The notes under the pieces were generated by a model, which ran no database searches, was not told the DNA's origin, and worked only from the letters and a program-made list of their open reading frames with translations. The position numbers and the translations under genes are program-made. Shown piece by piece: positions 6,387 to 15,504 of a DNA stretch of 19,724 nt (position 1 is its first letter; the number at the start of each line of letters is the position of its first letter). This DNA comes from Deinococcus sp. Its GTDB lineage: Bacteria > Deinococcota > Deinococci > Deinococcales > Deinococcaceae. The stretch is from the NCBI RefSeq assembly GCF_025362455.1, contig NZ_JANYGJ010000050.1, positions 1-19,724 on the forward strand. The letters are read 5' to 3'.

Positions 6387-7778
6387 CACCCGCTGCCGGT
6401 CGAGAAAAGCGGGCGCCTGACCCGCGAACAGGTCGCGGCCCAGCGTAAAGCTCAGGGTCCGTGCGGCCTGAGCGAGCAGCAGCCGTTCGTGCGCCGTCCA
6501 GCCCACGTTGCGCGCGGGGCGCGACAGCGACATCACCGCCTCCACGGCGCCGCCCAGTCCGGTGATCGGCACGGCGCCGCTCGCTTTCTGGGCGCCCTCA
6601 TAAGCACCGTCACTCCCGTCAAGAGACTGGCCGTCCAAGTACTGAGGCTGAACCGATTGCAACGCCTGGCGAACCAGTGGCAGGGCCTCCAGCGGCACCG
6701 GGCCGCGCTCCAGCAACGGACGGTGATCAGTCGGCGCGTCGCCCCAGACCCGGCTGAGCCGCAGCACTCCCTCATCGACCAAGAACAGGAACAGGTCGTC
6801 CAGCTCCAGCGCCGCGCCCAGGGCCTGCAAGGTCAGGTGGGCCACGTCGCCAAGCGTCTCGGCGCCCTGGAGCAGCTCGGCGAGCCTGAGCGCCACCTGG
6901 GTGCGTTCGAGCTCAGCGTGGATCTCGCTGCCGTCGAGCTCGATGTTCAGCACGCTGCTGGCCAATCGGGCGGCCAGGTGGCGGGTGCAGGGCGCGTGGT
7001 TGCCGATCTGGTGAGGGCAGATCAGCTCACCGGCCTTGAGGCGCTCGGCCAGGACTATGGTTTCGAGCATAGGCGTATCGGCCAGGTCGACACGCAGGTA
7101 GCTGATGAAGCGGCGATAGTGCTCGACGGCGGCGTACTTGCTCTCCACACTGGCCAGGCAGGCCATCAGGTCCTGGTGGTAGTTCTCACCGATCAGCGGG
7201 TCGGCCCGCAACGCCTGCGCCAGATGCCGAATCGCCAGGTCGCACTCGGCGGCCTCGCAGTGCAGGATAGAGAGTTCCAGCGTGGCGCGCACATAGCTGG
7301 CCTTGTGCACGCTGCGGGCCGTTGTGGCCCAGTCGGCGCGGTGATCGCTGAGGTAGTCGCCGCCGTACAGCGCCACCGCCTGGCGCAGCGCCGCCTGCCT
7401 GGCCCCGCTCTCGGTGGCCAGCTCAGCGGCGCGCAGGGTAGCGTGCAGGGCGTACACGTCGCTGGTCGCCAGCACCGCCGGGCTCAGCCGGAAACGTTCG
7501 TATTCCTTGATCACCGTCTCCGAACCGCCCAGCGCGGCGCGGACCCGGTGCAGCGCCACCCGGAACCGGTTGCTGCTGGCCGCACTCTCGCCCTCCTCTT
7601 CGGGCCACAGGGCCGAGGCGATGTCGGCCTGGGTACGGCCTTCCGGAAAGGACAGCAGGAAATAAAACAGGTTCTGGGCGCTGACGGCGTGCCAGGCGAC
7701 GTCTTGGTCACCGAGCCGGACGCGGGCCTGACCGAAGGTGACGATACTGAGGTCGTGTACAACGCCGGGGTTTTGCAT
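6372..7778 (-). CDS. SARP-type transcriptional regulator: winged helix, BTAD and GAF domains
   Basis: A 468-residue regulator. Residues about 9-100 form an OmpR-like winged helix with the SARP signature (GRTQADIASALWPE then NRFRVALHRVRAALGG). Residues about 105-250 form the helical BTAD domain (VYALHATLRAAEL to MLETIVLAERLKAGE). Residues about 285-450 resemble a GAF sensor domain (RLAELLQGAETLGDVAHLTLQ to LLLAQAARTLSFTLG). Between BTAD and GAF lies a Cys/His-rich segment, ICPHQIGNHAPCTRH (253-267), which could bind a metal or respond to redox. The start at 7778 has GGGAGG close upstream and matches the domain start; the frame continues upstream for 76 codons of non-conserved sequence. As the only DNA-binding regulator intact in the window, it is the best candidate to act on the six 11-bp-period direct repeats. 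The GAF call is moderate. Confidence 0.88.
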   Translation of the reverse strand: MQNPGVVHDLSIVTFGQARVRLGDQDVAWHAVSAQNLFYFLLSFPEGRTQADIASALWPEEEGESAASSNRFRVALHRVRAALGGSETVIKEYERFRLSPAVLATSDVYALHATLRAAELATESGARQAALRQAVALYGGDYLSDHRADWATTARSVHKASYVRATLELSILHCEAAECDLAIRHLAQALRADPLIGENYHQDLMACLASVESKYAAVEHYRRFISYLRVDLADTPMLETIVLAERLKAGELICPHQIGNHAPCTRHLAARLASSVLNIELDGSEIHAELERTQVALRLAELLQGAETLGDVAHLTLQALGAALELDDLFLFLVDEGVLRLSRVWGDAPTDHRPLLERGPVPLEALPLVRQALQSVQPQYLDGQSLDGSDGAYEGAQKASGAVPITGLGGAVEAVMSLSRPARNVGWTAHERLLLAQAARTLSFTLGRDLFAGQAPAFLDRQRVVTGR

Positions 7779-7885
7779 AAGGCCTCCCGAATAGTCTAAG
7801 AGAACGCACGCAGCCACTTCTACACCGTTCGTCTGTAGGCTAGCGCACAGGAGCGGATGACAGGTGCGTGTTGGACCAGGGCGCC

Positions 7886-7902
7886 GCGCAGGCCCTCTGC
7901 GC
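7886..7902 (-). terminator. Short hairpin downstream of the phosphoketolase gene
   Basis: GCGCAG and CTGCGC form a 6-bp stem with a 5-base loop, 22 bases after the phosphoketolase stop. There is no clear T-tract, so it may be an attenuator, a processing hairpin or chance in GC-rich DNA. The rest of 7779-7923 shows no gene. Confidence 0.3.
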
Positions 7903-7923
7903 TGGCGAGCGTGTGGAACCCGC

Positions 7924-10335
7924 TCAGTTCGGCTCGGTGGCGGCGCGGTCAGCGGGCCAGCGCCAATTCTGCACTTCCGGCAGGTCTTCCCCGGTGGCCT
8001 CGACATGCAGGCGGTGGAGAATCAACTTGTCCTGAAGCTGTTGCCTGACCCGCGCGCCCACCACCCTCAGCCGGGGTAAGCGGTCGATCACGTCGGTGGC
8101 CAGGTGAAAGCGGTCCAGATCGTTGAGCACCGTCATGTCGAAGGGCGTGGTGGTGGTGCCCTCCTCCTTGTAGCCGCGCACGTGGAGGTTGGCGTGGCCG
8201 TGTCGGCGGTAGGTCAGGCGGTGGATCAGCCAGGGATAGCCGTGATAAGCGAAAATAATCGGCGCCGTCGTCGTAAACAAGCTGTCGAAGGCCGCGTCGG
8301 GCAAGCCGTGTGGGTGCTCGCGTTCGGGTTGCAGGGTCATCAGATCGACCACGTTGATGACCCGGATCTTCAGGTCCGGAAAGTGGCCGCGCAGCAGGTC
8401 CACCGCCGCCAGCGTCTCCAAGGTCGGCACGTCGCCCGCGCAGGCCATCACCACGTCGGGCTCGGCGGGCTGTCCGTCCGGGCCGGTGTCGCTGCTGGCC
8501 CAGTCCCAGATGCCCAGCCCGGCGGTGCAGTGCAGCACGGCCTGCGGCATGGTCAGCCACTGCGGCGCCGGTTGCTTGCCCGCCACGATCACATTGACGT
8601 ACTGGCGGCTGCGCAGGCAGTGGTCCATCACCGACAGCAGGGTGTTGGCGTCGGGCGGCAGGTAGACCCGCACCATGTCCGCCTTCTTGTTCATCACGTG
8701 GTCGATGAAACCGGGGTCCTGGTGCGAGTTGCCGTTGTGGTCCTGGCGCCAGACGTGCGAGGTCAGCAGGATGTTGAGCGAGGCCACCCTGCGCCGCCAG
8801 GCAACCTTTCGGCTCGTCCTGAGCCACTTGGCATGCTGGTTGAACATCGAGTCGATGATGTGGATAAACGCCTCGTAGCACGAGAACAGCCCGTGGCGCC
8901 CGCTGAGCGTGTAGCCTTCCAGCCAGCCCTCACACAGATGCTCGCTGAGCACTTCCATCACCCGGCCATCCGGGGACAGGTGCTCGTCGGTAGGCAGGAT
9001 CTCCTCTTGCCAGGTTTTGCCGGTGGCGCCGTAGACCGCGTCGAGCCGGTTGGAAGCCGTCTCGTCGGGGCCGAACAGCCGGAAGGTGCTCATGTTGCGC
9101 TTCATCACGCCTTGCAGCCAACTGCCCAGCACGCGGGTCGCCTCGCCGTCGACGGCGCCGGGCGCAGGCACGTCAACGGCGTAGTCGCGGAAGTCGGGCA
9201 GCTCCAGGTCGCGCAGCAGCAGGCCGCCGTTGGAGGCCGGGTTCATGCCCATACGGCGCTCCCTGCTGGGAGCCAGCGCGGCGAGTTCGGGGCGCAGCAT
9301 GCCCACCTCGTCGAAGAGTTCCTCCGGGCAGTAGCTGCGCAGCCAGTCTTCGAGCGCCCGGAGGTGTTCGGGGTTCTCGGCCAGGTTGGCGAGCGGCACC
9401 TGGTGCGATCTCCACGACCCCTCGGTGGGCTTGCCGTCCACGGTTGCGGGGCCGGTCCAGCCTTTGGGCGACCGCAGCACGATCATCGGCCAGGCCGGGC
9501 GCTCCTGCACGCCCTCGTCACAGGCACGGCGCTGGATGGCCGAGATCTGATCGTGGACCTGCTCCAGCGTGTGGGCCATCTGCTGGTGCATCACATCGGG
9601 GTCGTGGCCCTCGACGTAATAGGGCGTGTGGCCGTAGCCGCGCAGCAAGGCGTCGAGCTCAGCGTGGGGCAACCGGGCCAGCAGGGTCGGGTTGGCGATC
9701 TTGTAGCCGTTGAGGTGCAAGATAGGCAATACGGCGCCGTCGGTCCTGGGGTTCAGAAACTTATTGCTGTGCCAGCTTCCGGCCAGCGGCCCGGTTTCGG
9801 CCTCACCGTCGCCGATGACGCAGGCGACCAGCAGCTCTGGGTGATCGAAGGCGGCGCCGTAGGCGTGGGCCAGGCTGTAGCCGAGTTCTCCACCCTCGTG
9901 AATGCTGCCGGGCGTCTCCGGCGCGGCGTGGCTGGGAATACCGCCGGGAAAGGAGAACTGCCGCATCAGGCGCCGCAGCCCCTCCTCACCCGGACCGATG
10001 TTCGGATACAGCTCGCTGTAGGAGCCCTCCAGGTAGGTGTTGGCGACCATACCGGGGCCGCCGTGTCCGGGTCCGGCGATGTACAGCACGCTCAGGTCAC
10101 GCTGCCGGATCAGGCGGTTCAGGTGCACATAGATGAAGTTCAGGCCCGGTGTGGTGCCCCAGTGGCCCAGCAAGCGGGCCTTGACGTGTTCGAGTTTCAG
10201 CGGTTCACGCAGCAGCGGGTTGGCCTGCAAATAGATCTGGCCCACCGACAGGTAGTTGGCCGCCCGCCAGTAGGCGTGCGTGAGCCGGAGTTCTTCCAGG
10301 GCGAGGAGGTCAGGCTGGGCGGTGGTGTGGGTCAT
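7924..10335 (-). CDS. xfp: Xylulose-5-phosphate/fructose-6-phosphate phosphoketolase
   Basis: An 803-residue thiamine-diphosphate enzyme of normal family length. It splits xylulose 5-phosphate (and often fructose 6-phosphate) with phosphate to give acetyl phosphate plus glyceraldehyde 3-phosphate or erythrose 4-phosphate, in the cytoplasm. Visible motifs: HWGTTPGLNF (58-67), GHGGPG (90-95), EGGELGYSL (147-155), the ThDP/Mg motif GDGEAETGP (175-183) with Asn192 following, TFRLFGPDETASNRL in the middle domain, and SGRHGLFSCYEAF, whose Glu near 488 is expected to activate the cofactor. SLNILLTSHVWRQDHNGNSHQ is the family signature. The ATG at 10335 has AGAGGT upstream. It lies between the oxidase and regulator genes, all on the same strand. 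Acetyl phosphate formed here would yield ATP through acetate kinase, which is not in the window. Confidence 0.97.
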   Translation of the reverse strand: MTHTTAQPDLLALEELRLTHAYWRAANYLSVGQIYLQANPLLREPLKLEHVKARLLGHWGTTPGLNFIYVHLNRLIRQRDLSVLYIAGPGHGGPGMVANTYLEGSYSELYPNIGPGEEGLRRLMRQFSFPGGIPSHAAPETPGSIHEGGELGYSLAHAYGAAFDHPELLVACVIGDGEAETGPLAGSWHSNKFLNPRTDGAVLPILHLNGYKIANPTLLARLPHAELDALLRGYGHTPYYVEGHDPDVMHQQMAHTLEQVHDQISAIQRRACDEGVQERPAWPMIVLRSPKGWTGPATVDGKPTEGSWRSHQVPLANLAENPEHLRALEDWLRSYCPEELFDEVGMLRPELAALAPSRERRMGMNPASNGGLLLRDLELPDFRDYAVDVPAPGAVDGEATRVLGSWLQGVMKRNMSTFRLFGPDETASNRLDAVYGATGKTWQEEILPTDEHLSPDGRVMEVLSEHLCEGWLEGYTLSGRHGLFSCYEAFIHIIDSMFNQHAKWLRTSRKVAWRRRVASLNILLTSHVWRQDHNGNSHQDPGFIDHVMNKKADMVRVYLPPDANTLLSVMDHCLRSRQYVNVIVAGKQPAPQWLTMPQAVLHCTAGLGIWDWASSDTGPDGQPAEPDVVMACAGDVPTLETLAAVDLLRGHFPDLKIRVINVVDLMTLQPEREHPHGLPDAAFDSLFTTTAPIIFAYHGYPWLIHRLTYRRHGHANLHVRGYKEEGTTTTPFDMTVLNDLDRFHLATDVIDRLPRLRVVGARVRQQLQDKLILHRLHVEATGEDLPEVQNWRWPADRAATEPN

Positions 10336-10412
10336 CTGGACCTCTGGGTGCTGAATGCGGGACTTTGGATCGGCAGGAGAGCAGCGCTGAAGGCTCAGCT
10401 TAAGGTGCTACT

Positions 10413-10433
10413 GAGCGCAGCGGGTCAGCGCTC
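10413..10433 (-). terminator. Hairpin between oxidase subunit I and phosphoketolase genes
   Basis: GAGCGC and GCGCTC form a 6-bp stem about 35 bases after the oxidase stop, with a second small inverted repeat (CTCGG/CCGAG, 10431-10448) next to it. No T-tract is present, so termination is only possible. The remaining sequence up to the phosphoketolase start shows no GTAACG-type repeat. Confidence 0.3.
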
Positions 10434-10468
10434 GGTGAAGGCGCCGAGTCTGGGTCCAGCCTCGGGCT

Positions 10469-12189
<1,721 letters not shown>

Positions 12190-12193
<4 letters not shown>

Positions 12194-12681
12194 TCGGGTG
12201 CCTCGACGATCAGTTTGAAGGTCATGGTCTGGTGCCCGGCGCCGCAATACTCGTGGCACTGGCTGGTGTAGGTTCCGGGATGATTAAAGCGGGTCTTGAG
12301 GGTGGCGATGTGGCCGGGCATCAGCTCCAGATTGACGTTGCCCTGACCGAGCATCAGGCCGTGAATTACGTCGACGGCAACGATATGGAGCGTCACCGCT
12401 TGCCCCGCTGGGACGCGCAGCACGTTTGGCTGGAACTGAAAGGCCCGCGCCACGACGTAGGCGTCGAGGCTGCCGTCCGGCGCCGCCTTGAGGCCAGGAG
12501 CGGCGAAGGGCGTGCCAGCGAGCTTCGCCGGGTCGAGGTAGCTGGCTTGGCGCGTAAAGATGCCCGGTAGGGTCTGGGTCAGCATGCTGCTGATCACGCC
12601 CACGAACAGCAGGGTCACCAGCACGGCACTGAGGGCCAGCCAGCCCAGTTCGTACTTCTCGATGGTGTGGTGGTCGAGCAT
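12190..12681 (-). CDS. cbaB: ba3-type cytochrome c oxidase subunit II (CuA)
   Basis: A 163-residue protein with one N-terminal membrane helix (about 14-32) and an extracytoplasmic cupredoxin domain. CuA ligands are His107 (VIHGLML) and the cluster C142-H-E-Y-C146-G-A-G-H150-Q-T-M153. It receives electrons from a small cytochrome c and passes them to subunit I. The single-helix form matches Thermus ba3 subunit II. The start at 12681 follows an AAGGAG at about 12692-12697. It forms a unit with cbaA through the ATGA overlap. Confidence 0.96.
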
Positions 12682-12697
12682 GGCTAGATGTCTCCTT

Positions 12698-12715
12698 GTA
12701 AAGCTTTAACTTTAC
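12698..12715. repeat. Inverted repeat just upstream of the subunit II ribosome site
   Basis: GTAAAG and CTTTAC (6 bp each, 6-base spacer) lie directly next to the ribosome site of the subunit II gene. It could be an operator or a leader hairpin affecting translation. The 127 bases between subunits IIa and II hold this repeat and otherwise nothing recognisable; in particular no GTAACG-N5-GTAATG pair. Confidence 0.35.
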
Positions 12716-12808
12716 CGAGCAGAGCGAGTGAGGAAAAAAGTACATCCTGGCGAGAGTGGAGGGATGGAGCGCTTTTTGCGGAAGCCCGAAACGGTAGCAA
12801 GGGTGTAC

Positions 12809-12955
12809 TTAGCTCCGCGCCTGGAAGACGCCGAGGACCAGAAACCAGAGGGCCATGATCGTCGTGAACACCACTGCAACGATGGCCAGGGCGCCCCTGG
12901 GAATGCTGCTGGAGGCGGGGGCAACGTCGTCGGGTTTTTGATTCTCGGTGGTCAT
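12809..12955 (-). CDS. cbaD: ba3 oxidase subunit IIa-like small membrane protein
   Basis: A 48-residue ORF starting MTTENQKPDDVAPASSS, followed by one hydrophobic helix (ALAIVAVVFTTIMALWFLVL, about 22-41) and ending FQARS. In Thermus, ba3 oxidase subunit IIa is a single-helix peptide of similar size that fills the place of a second subunit II helix. Its ATG directly follows the stop of the cytochrome c gene (TAAATG), so translation is coupled. It is separated from the subunit II gene by 127 bases. Identity rests on size, one helix and context; sequence of such peptides is little conserved. Confidence 0.78.
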   Translation of the reverse strand: MTTENQKPDDVAPASSSIPRGALAIVAVVFTTIMALWFLVLGVFQARS

Positions 12956-13342
12956 TTAAATTCCTTTCAGAAACGCCTGAATATCGGCGAGTTGGGCGTC
13001 GGTGATGGGCTCGCCGCCGAAACCAGCGGTGCGGAAGTGCGGCATCGTCGGGGCCAGCGGCTGACCACCCAAGCCGGTGCCGTCGAGCACCGCCGCCGAG
13101 AACTGCGGCGCGGTCCACGGCCCGACCAGTCCGGCCAGCCGGGGTCCGACGCCGCCCTGCGCCTGGGCGCCGTGGCAACCCGCGCAGTTGCTGCCGAACA
13201 GGGCCGGTCCATCAGCCTTGACGGCGACCAGGCTGCCGGGCGCGGAATTTACACCCGAAAGGCCCGCACCCGCCCGGTAGGCACCGGCGCTGATCGCGCC
13301 GACCAGCAACAGGGCGCCCAGCGCCAGAACAGCGGTTTTCAT
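12956..13342 (-). CDS. Small class I cytochrome c, likely electron donor to the ba3 oxidase
   Basis: A 128-residue protein with an N-terminal signal or anchor helix (MKTAVLALGALLLVGAISAG) and one heme c site, Cys53-Ala-Gly-Cys56-His57. Met100 (APTMPHF) is the probable sixth ligand, and the C-terminal helix DAQLADIQAFLKGI is typical of class I cytochromes. No lipobox cysteine is seen, so it is secreted or membrane-anchored by its helix. Its ATG overlaps the stop of the upstream usp gene by one base (TGATG), and its stop touches the subunit IIa start. The context points to delivery of electrons to CuA of the oxidase. Confidence 0.9.
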   Translation of the reverse strand: MKTAVLALGALLLVGAISAGAYRAGAGLSGVNSAPGSLVAVKADGPALFGSNCAGCHGAQAQGGVGPRLAGLVGPWTAPQFSAAVLDGTGLGGQPLAPTMPHFRTAGFGGEPITDAQLADIQAFLKGI

Positions 13343-13833
13343 CAGTGTTCTGCCTGGCGCTGGGCACCGGGCGCTGGACTGTGCTGGGCGGCGCTGAGCA
13401 GGAAAACCGGCACCCGGACGCGCCGCAGAACCTGCTCGGCCACGCTGCCCAGAAAGAGGTGGGCCAGCCCGCTGCGGCCATGCGTGCTCATGACCACCAG
13501 TTCGGTGCCCAAACGCTCGACCTGGTCGGCCACCACCTCGGCCACCGACTGCCTTTGGGCTTCCAGGCGCACCAGGTTGGCGCCGGGGACGTCCAGCAGG
13601 ACGCGGGCCTGTTCCAGAATCCGGGTGCCCTCGTCGAGCGCCTGCGTCCGTTCCTGCTCGGAATTGTAGGTGTAAGCCAGTCCCTCGGCGCTCGCCAGAG
13701 GACTCAGCAGATCTGGCATCACGTAGAGCACGGTCAGCTGGCTGTGGTAGGTGCGGGTCAGGTCAGCGGCGTAGGGCAGCGCCAGGGCAGCGCAGGGGCT
13801 GCCGTCCGTCAGGACCAGGATGCGTTCGAACAT
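13342..13833 (-). CDS. Universal stress protein (UspA family), copy 2
   Basis: A 163-residue Usp protein, start MFERILVLTDGS, with the ATP loop STHGRSGLAHLFLGSVAE near 122-139. It is a close paralogue of the protein encoded at 5332-5802. AGGAGG lies seven to eight bases upstream of the start. It is the first gene of a coupled unit: its TGA overlaps the ATG of the cytochrome c gene by one base. A cytoplasmic stress protein heading a cytochrome unit is unusual and suggests co-regulation rather than direct contact. A GTAACT-N5-GTAATG site lies 33 bases upstream. Confidence 0.93.
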   Translation of the reverse strand: MFERILVLTDGSPCAALALPYAADLTRTYHSQLTVLYVMPDLLSPLASAEGLAYTYNSEQERTQALDEGTRILEQARVLLDVPGANLVRLEAQRQSVAEVVADQVERLGTELVVMSTHGRSGLAHLFLGSVAEQVLRRVRVPVFLLSAAQHSPAPGAQRQAEH

Positions 13834-13866
13834 GAGTTTCCTCCTGGCTTAACGTTACGCCAGGAG

Positions 13867-13883
13867 CATTACGGAAGAGTTAC
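13867..13883 (-). promoter_or_regulatory. GTAACT-N5-GTAATG direct repeat upstream of the usp-cytochrome c unit
   Basis: Minus strand GTAACT, CTTCC, GTAATG, then CTCCTGGCGTAACG, which supplies a further GTAACG 14 bases on. It lies in the 102-base gap after the AspT gene, 33 bases before the usp start. The GTAATGCTCCTG stretch is identical to that upstream of pckA. Confidence 0.6.
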
Positions 13884-13935
13884 CGCAGCGCAGGCCGCGC
13901 GGCTGGGTGGCCGTGACTGAAGAGAGATTCAGCAT

Positions 13936-15504
13936 TCACAGGTTCAGCAGCACCTGCGCGATGACGATCTTGCCCACCGTCGCCAGCGGATAGACGGCGG
14001 CGTAGGCCAGGTTGGGCTCCTCGCTGCGGGTCTGTTTGGCCGCAAAGGCCAGCACCGCAGGTTGGGTCTGCATTCCGGCCAGCAAGCCGGTCAGGTGCGC
14101 GAAGGGAATGTGCAGCAACCGGTGCCCGGCCCACATGGCCGTCAGGGCCACCGTGCAGGTGACCAGTGCCCCGGCGACGAACAGTTGCACGCCCAGTGCG
14201 CCGCCAAAAGTTGTGGCGAAAGCCCAGCCCGAACGGGTGCCCACCCCCGCCAGAAACAAAATCAGACCGAGCTGGCGCAGGGTCAGATTGGCGCTGTAGG
14301 GCAGCGGCCAGACGAACGGTCCGGTGCGTCCCAGGGCGCCCAGCAGCAGCCCGACGATCAGCGGCCCACCCGCCAGGCCCAGCCGGAAACTGCCGCCGCC
14401 CGGCAGCGGAATCGGCAGCAGGCCAAGCAGCAGGCCCAGTCCAGCGCCCAGCCCGAAGGTCAGCAGGTTGACCTCGCTGACCTTGCGCACCGAGTCGCCC
14501 AGCAGCCGGGTCACGGCGTCCAGATGCTCTGTGGGCGCCACCACCCGCACCCGGTCACCGAGTTCGAGCACCATCTCGTCGTGGGCCAGCAGGTCCACGT
14601 CGCCGCGCCGCAGCCGGGTGATGGCGGCGCCGAAACGCTCCAGCAGATGCAGCTCGGCGACCTTGCGACCCGCCACCGCCGAGCGCGAGACCACCATCCG
14701 CCGCATGTCCAGAACAGCCCGGCTGCCCTCCAGGGGCGTGGGCGCCTCGTGACCGAGCTGCGCGACGGCGATCTCGACGGCTTCCCGCGAGCCGATGACG
14801 CTGACCAGATCACCCGGCTCCAGATGCACGCCGGGGCCAGCCAGACTGAGCTGCCCGCCGTGCGAGATCCGTCCCAGTCGAACCTGCGGCGAGGTCACCG
14901 CCTCCGGATGCTCGACCAGGGCGCTGCGGTGAATCAGCGCTTCGGGCGGCGCCTCCGGCGCGACGTGCCACAGCCGCCGCGCCAGGTAAACCGCCAGCAG
15001 CATGCCGATGACGCCCACCGGATAGCTCACCGAGTAGCCCACCACCGGGGAGGTCAACACCGCTTCGGTGACGCCTCTGGATTTCAGCGTCTCGATGACG
15101 CCTGCCAGCGCCGGGGTGTTGGTGAAGGCGCCGGTAAACACGCCCGCCCCCAGCGCCGCCGACCAGTTCAGCAGCCTGGCGGCCAGCGCCACCAGGCCGC
15201 CGCCCAGGACCAGCAGGCTGAGCACGAACAGGTTGTCGCGCACGCCGCGCGCCCGGAACGCCGCCACGAAGCTCGGCCCGCTGGCCAGGCCCACGGTGTA
15301 GACGAACAGCACCAGGCCGAGTTGATAGATGATTTCCGGCAACTTGAGCTGCGGATGCAGGGCGCCGAAGAAGAGCCCGACGAACAGCACCGCCGCGACG
15401 CCGAAGGAAAAGCCCGCCACCCGCAAGCGGCCCAGCAGCTCACCGAGCGCCGCCACCACGAACAGCAGCAGCAGCGGGCTGTGCAGCAGCAGCTCGACCA
15501 TCAT
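13936..15504 (-). CDS. AspT/YbjL-family antiporter with central TrkA-C (RCK_C) domains
   Basis: A 522-residue membrane protein of the aspartate:alanine exchanger family: two membrane halves of about five helices (1-180 and 370-522) flank a soluble central region of two TrkA-C-like domains (about 195-365). An internal duplication is visible: LVLFVYTVGLASGPSF (64-79) is mirrored by LILFLAGVGTRSGWAF, and GVFTGAFTNTPALAG (121-135) by GLLAGMQTQPAVLAF. Known relatives exchange aspartate for alanine or succinate for others; the substrate here is not determined. The start at 15504 overlaps the pckA stop by one base (TAATG), with a second ATG next to it, so it is coupled to PEP carboxykinase. Confidence 0.87.
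   Translation of the reverse strand: MMVELLLHSPLLLLFVVAALGELLGRLRVAGFSFGVAAVLFVGLFFGALHPQLKLPEIIYQLGLVLFVYTVGLASGPSFVAAFRARGVRDNLFVLSLLVLGGGLVALAARLLNWSAALGAGVFTGAFTNTPALAGVIETLKSRGVTEAVLTSPVVGYSVSYPVGVIGMLLAVYLARRLWHVAPEAPPEALIHRSALVEHPEAVTSPQVRLGRISHGGQLSLAGPGVHLEPGDLVSVIGSREAVEIAVAQLGHEAPTPLEGSRAVLDMRRMVVSRSAVAGRKVAELHLLERFGAAITRLRRGDVDLLAHDEMVLELGDRVRVVAPTEHLDAVTRLLGDSVRKVSEVNLLTFGLGAGLGLLLGLLPIPLPGGGSFRLGLAGGPLIVGLLLGALGRTGPFVWPLPYSANLTLRQLGLILFLAGVGTRSGWAFATTFGGALGVQLFVAGALVTCTVALTAMWAGHRLLHIPFAHLTGLLAGMQTQPAVLAFAAKQTRSEEPNLAYAAVYPLATVGKIVIAQVLLNL

Noticed and set aside
7779..7923. Possible GTAACG-type site or autoregulatory site upstream of the BTAD regulator
   Set aside because: Only an isolated GTAGAAG is present, without an 11-bp partner, so no site is claimed there.
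10336..10468. Possible regulon site upstream of phosphoketolase
   Set aside because: No GTAA-type half-site pair was found on the minus strand; phosphoketolase is linked to the module by position only.
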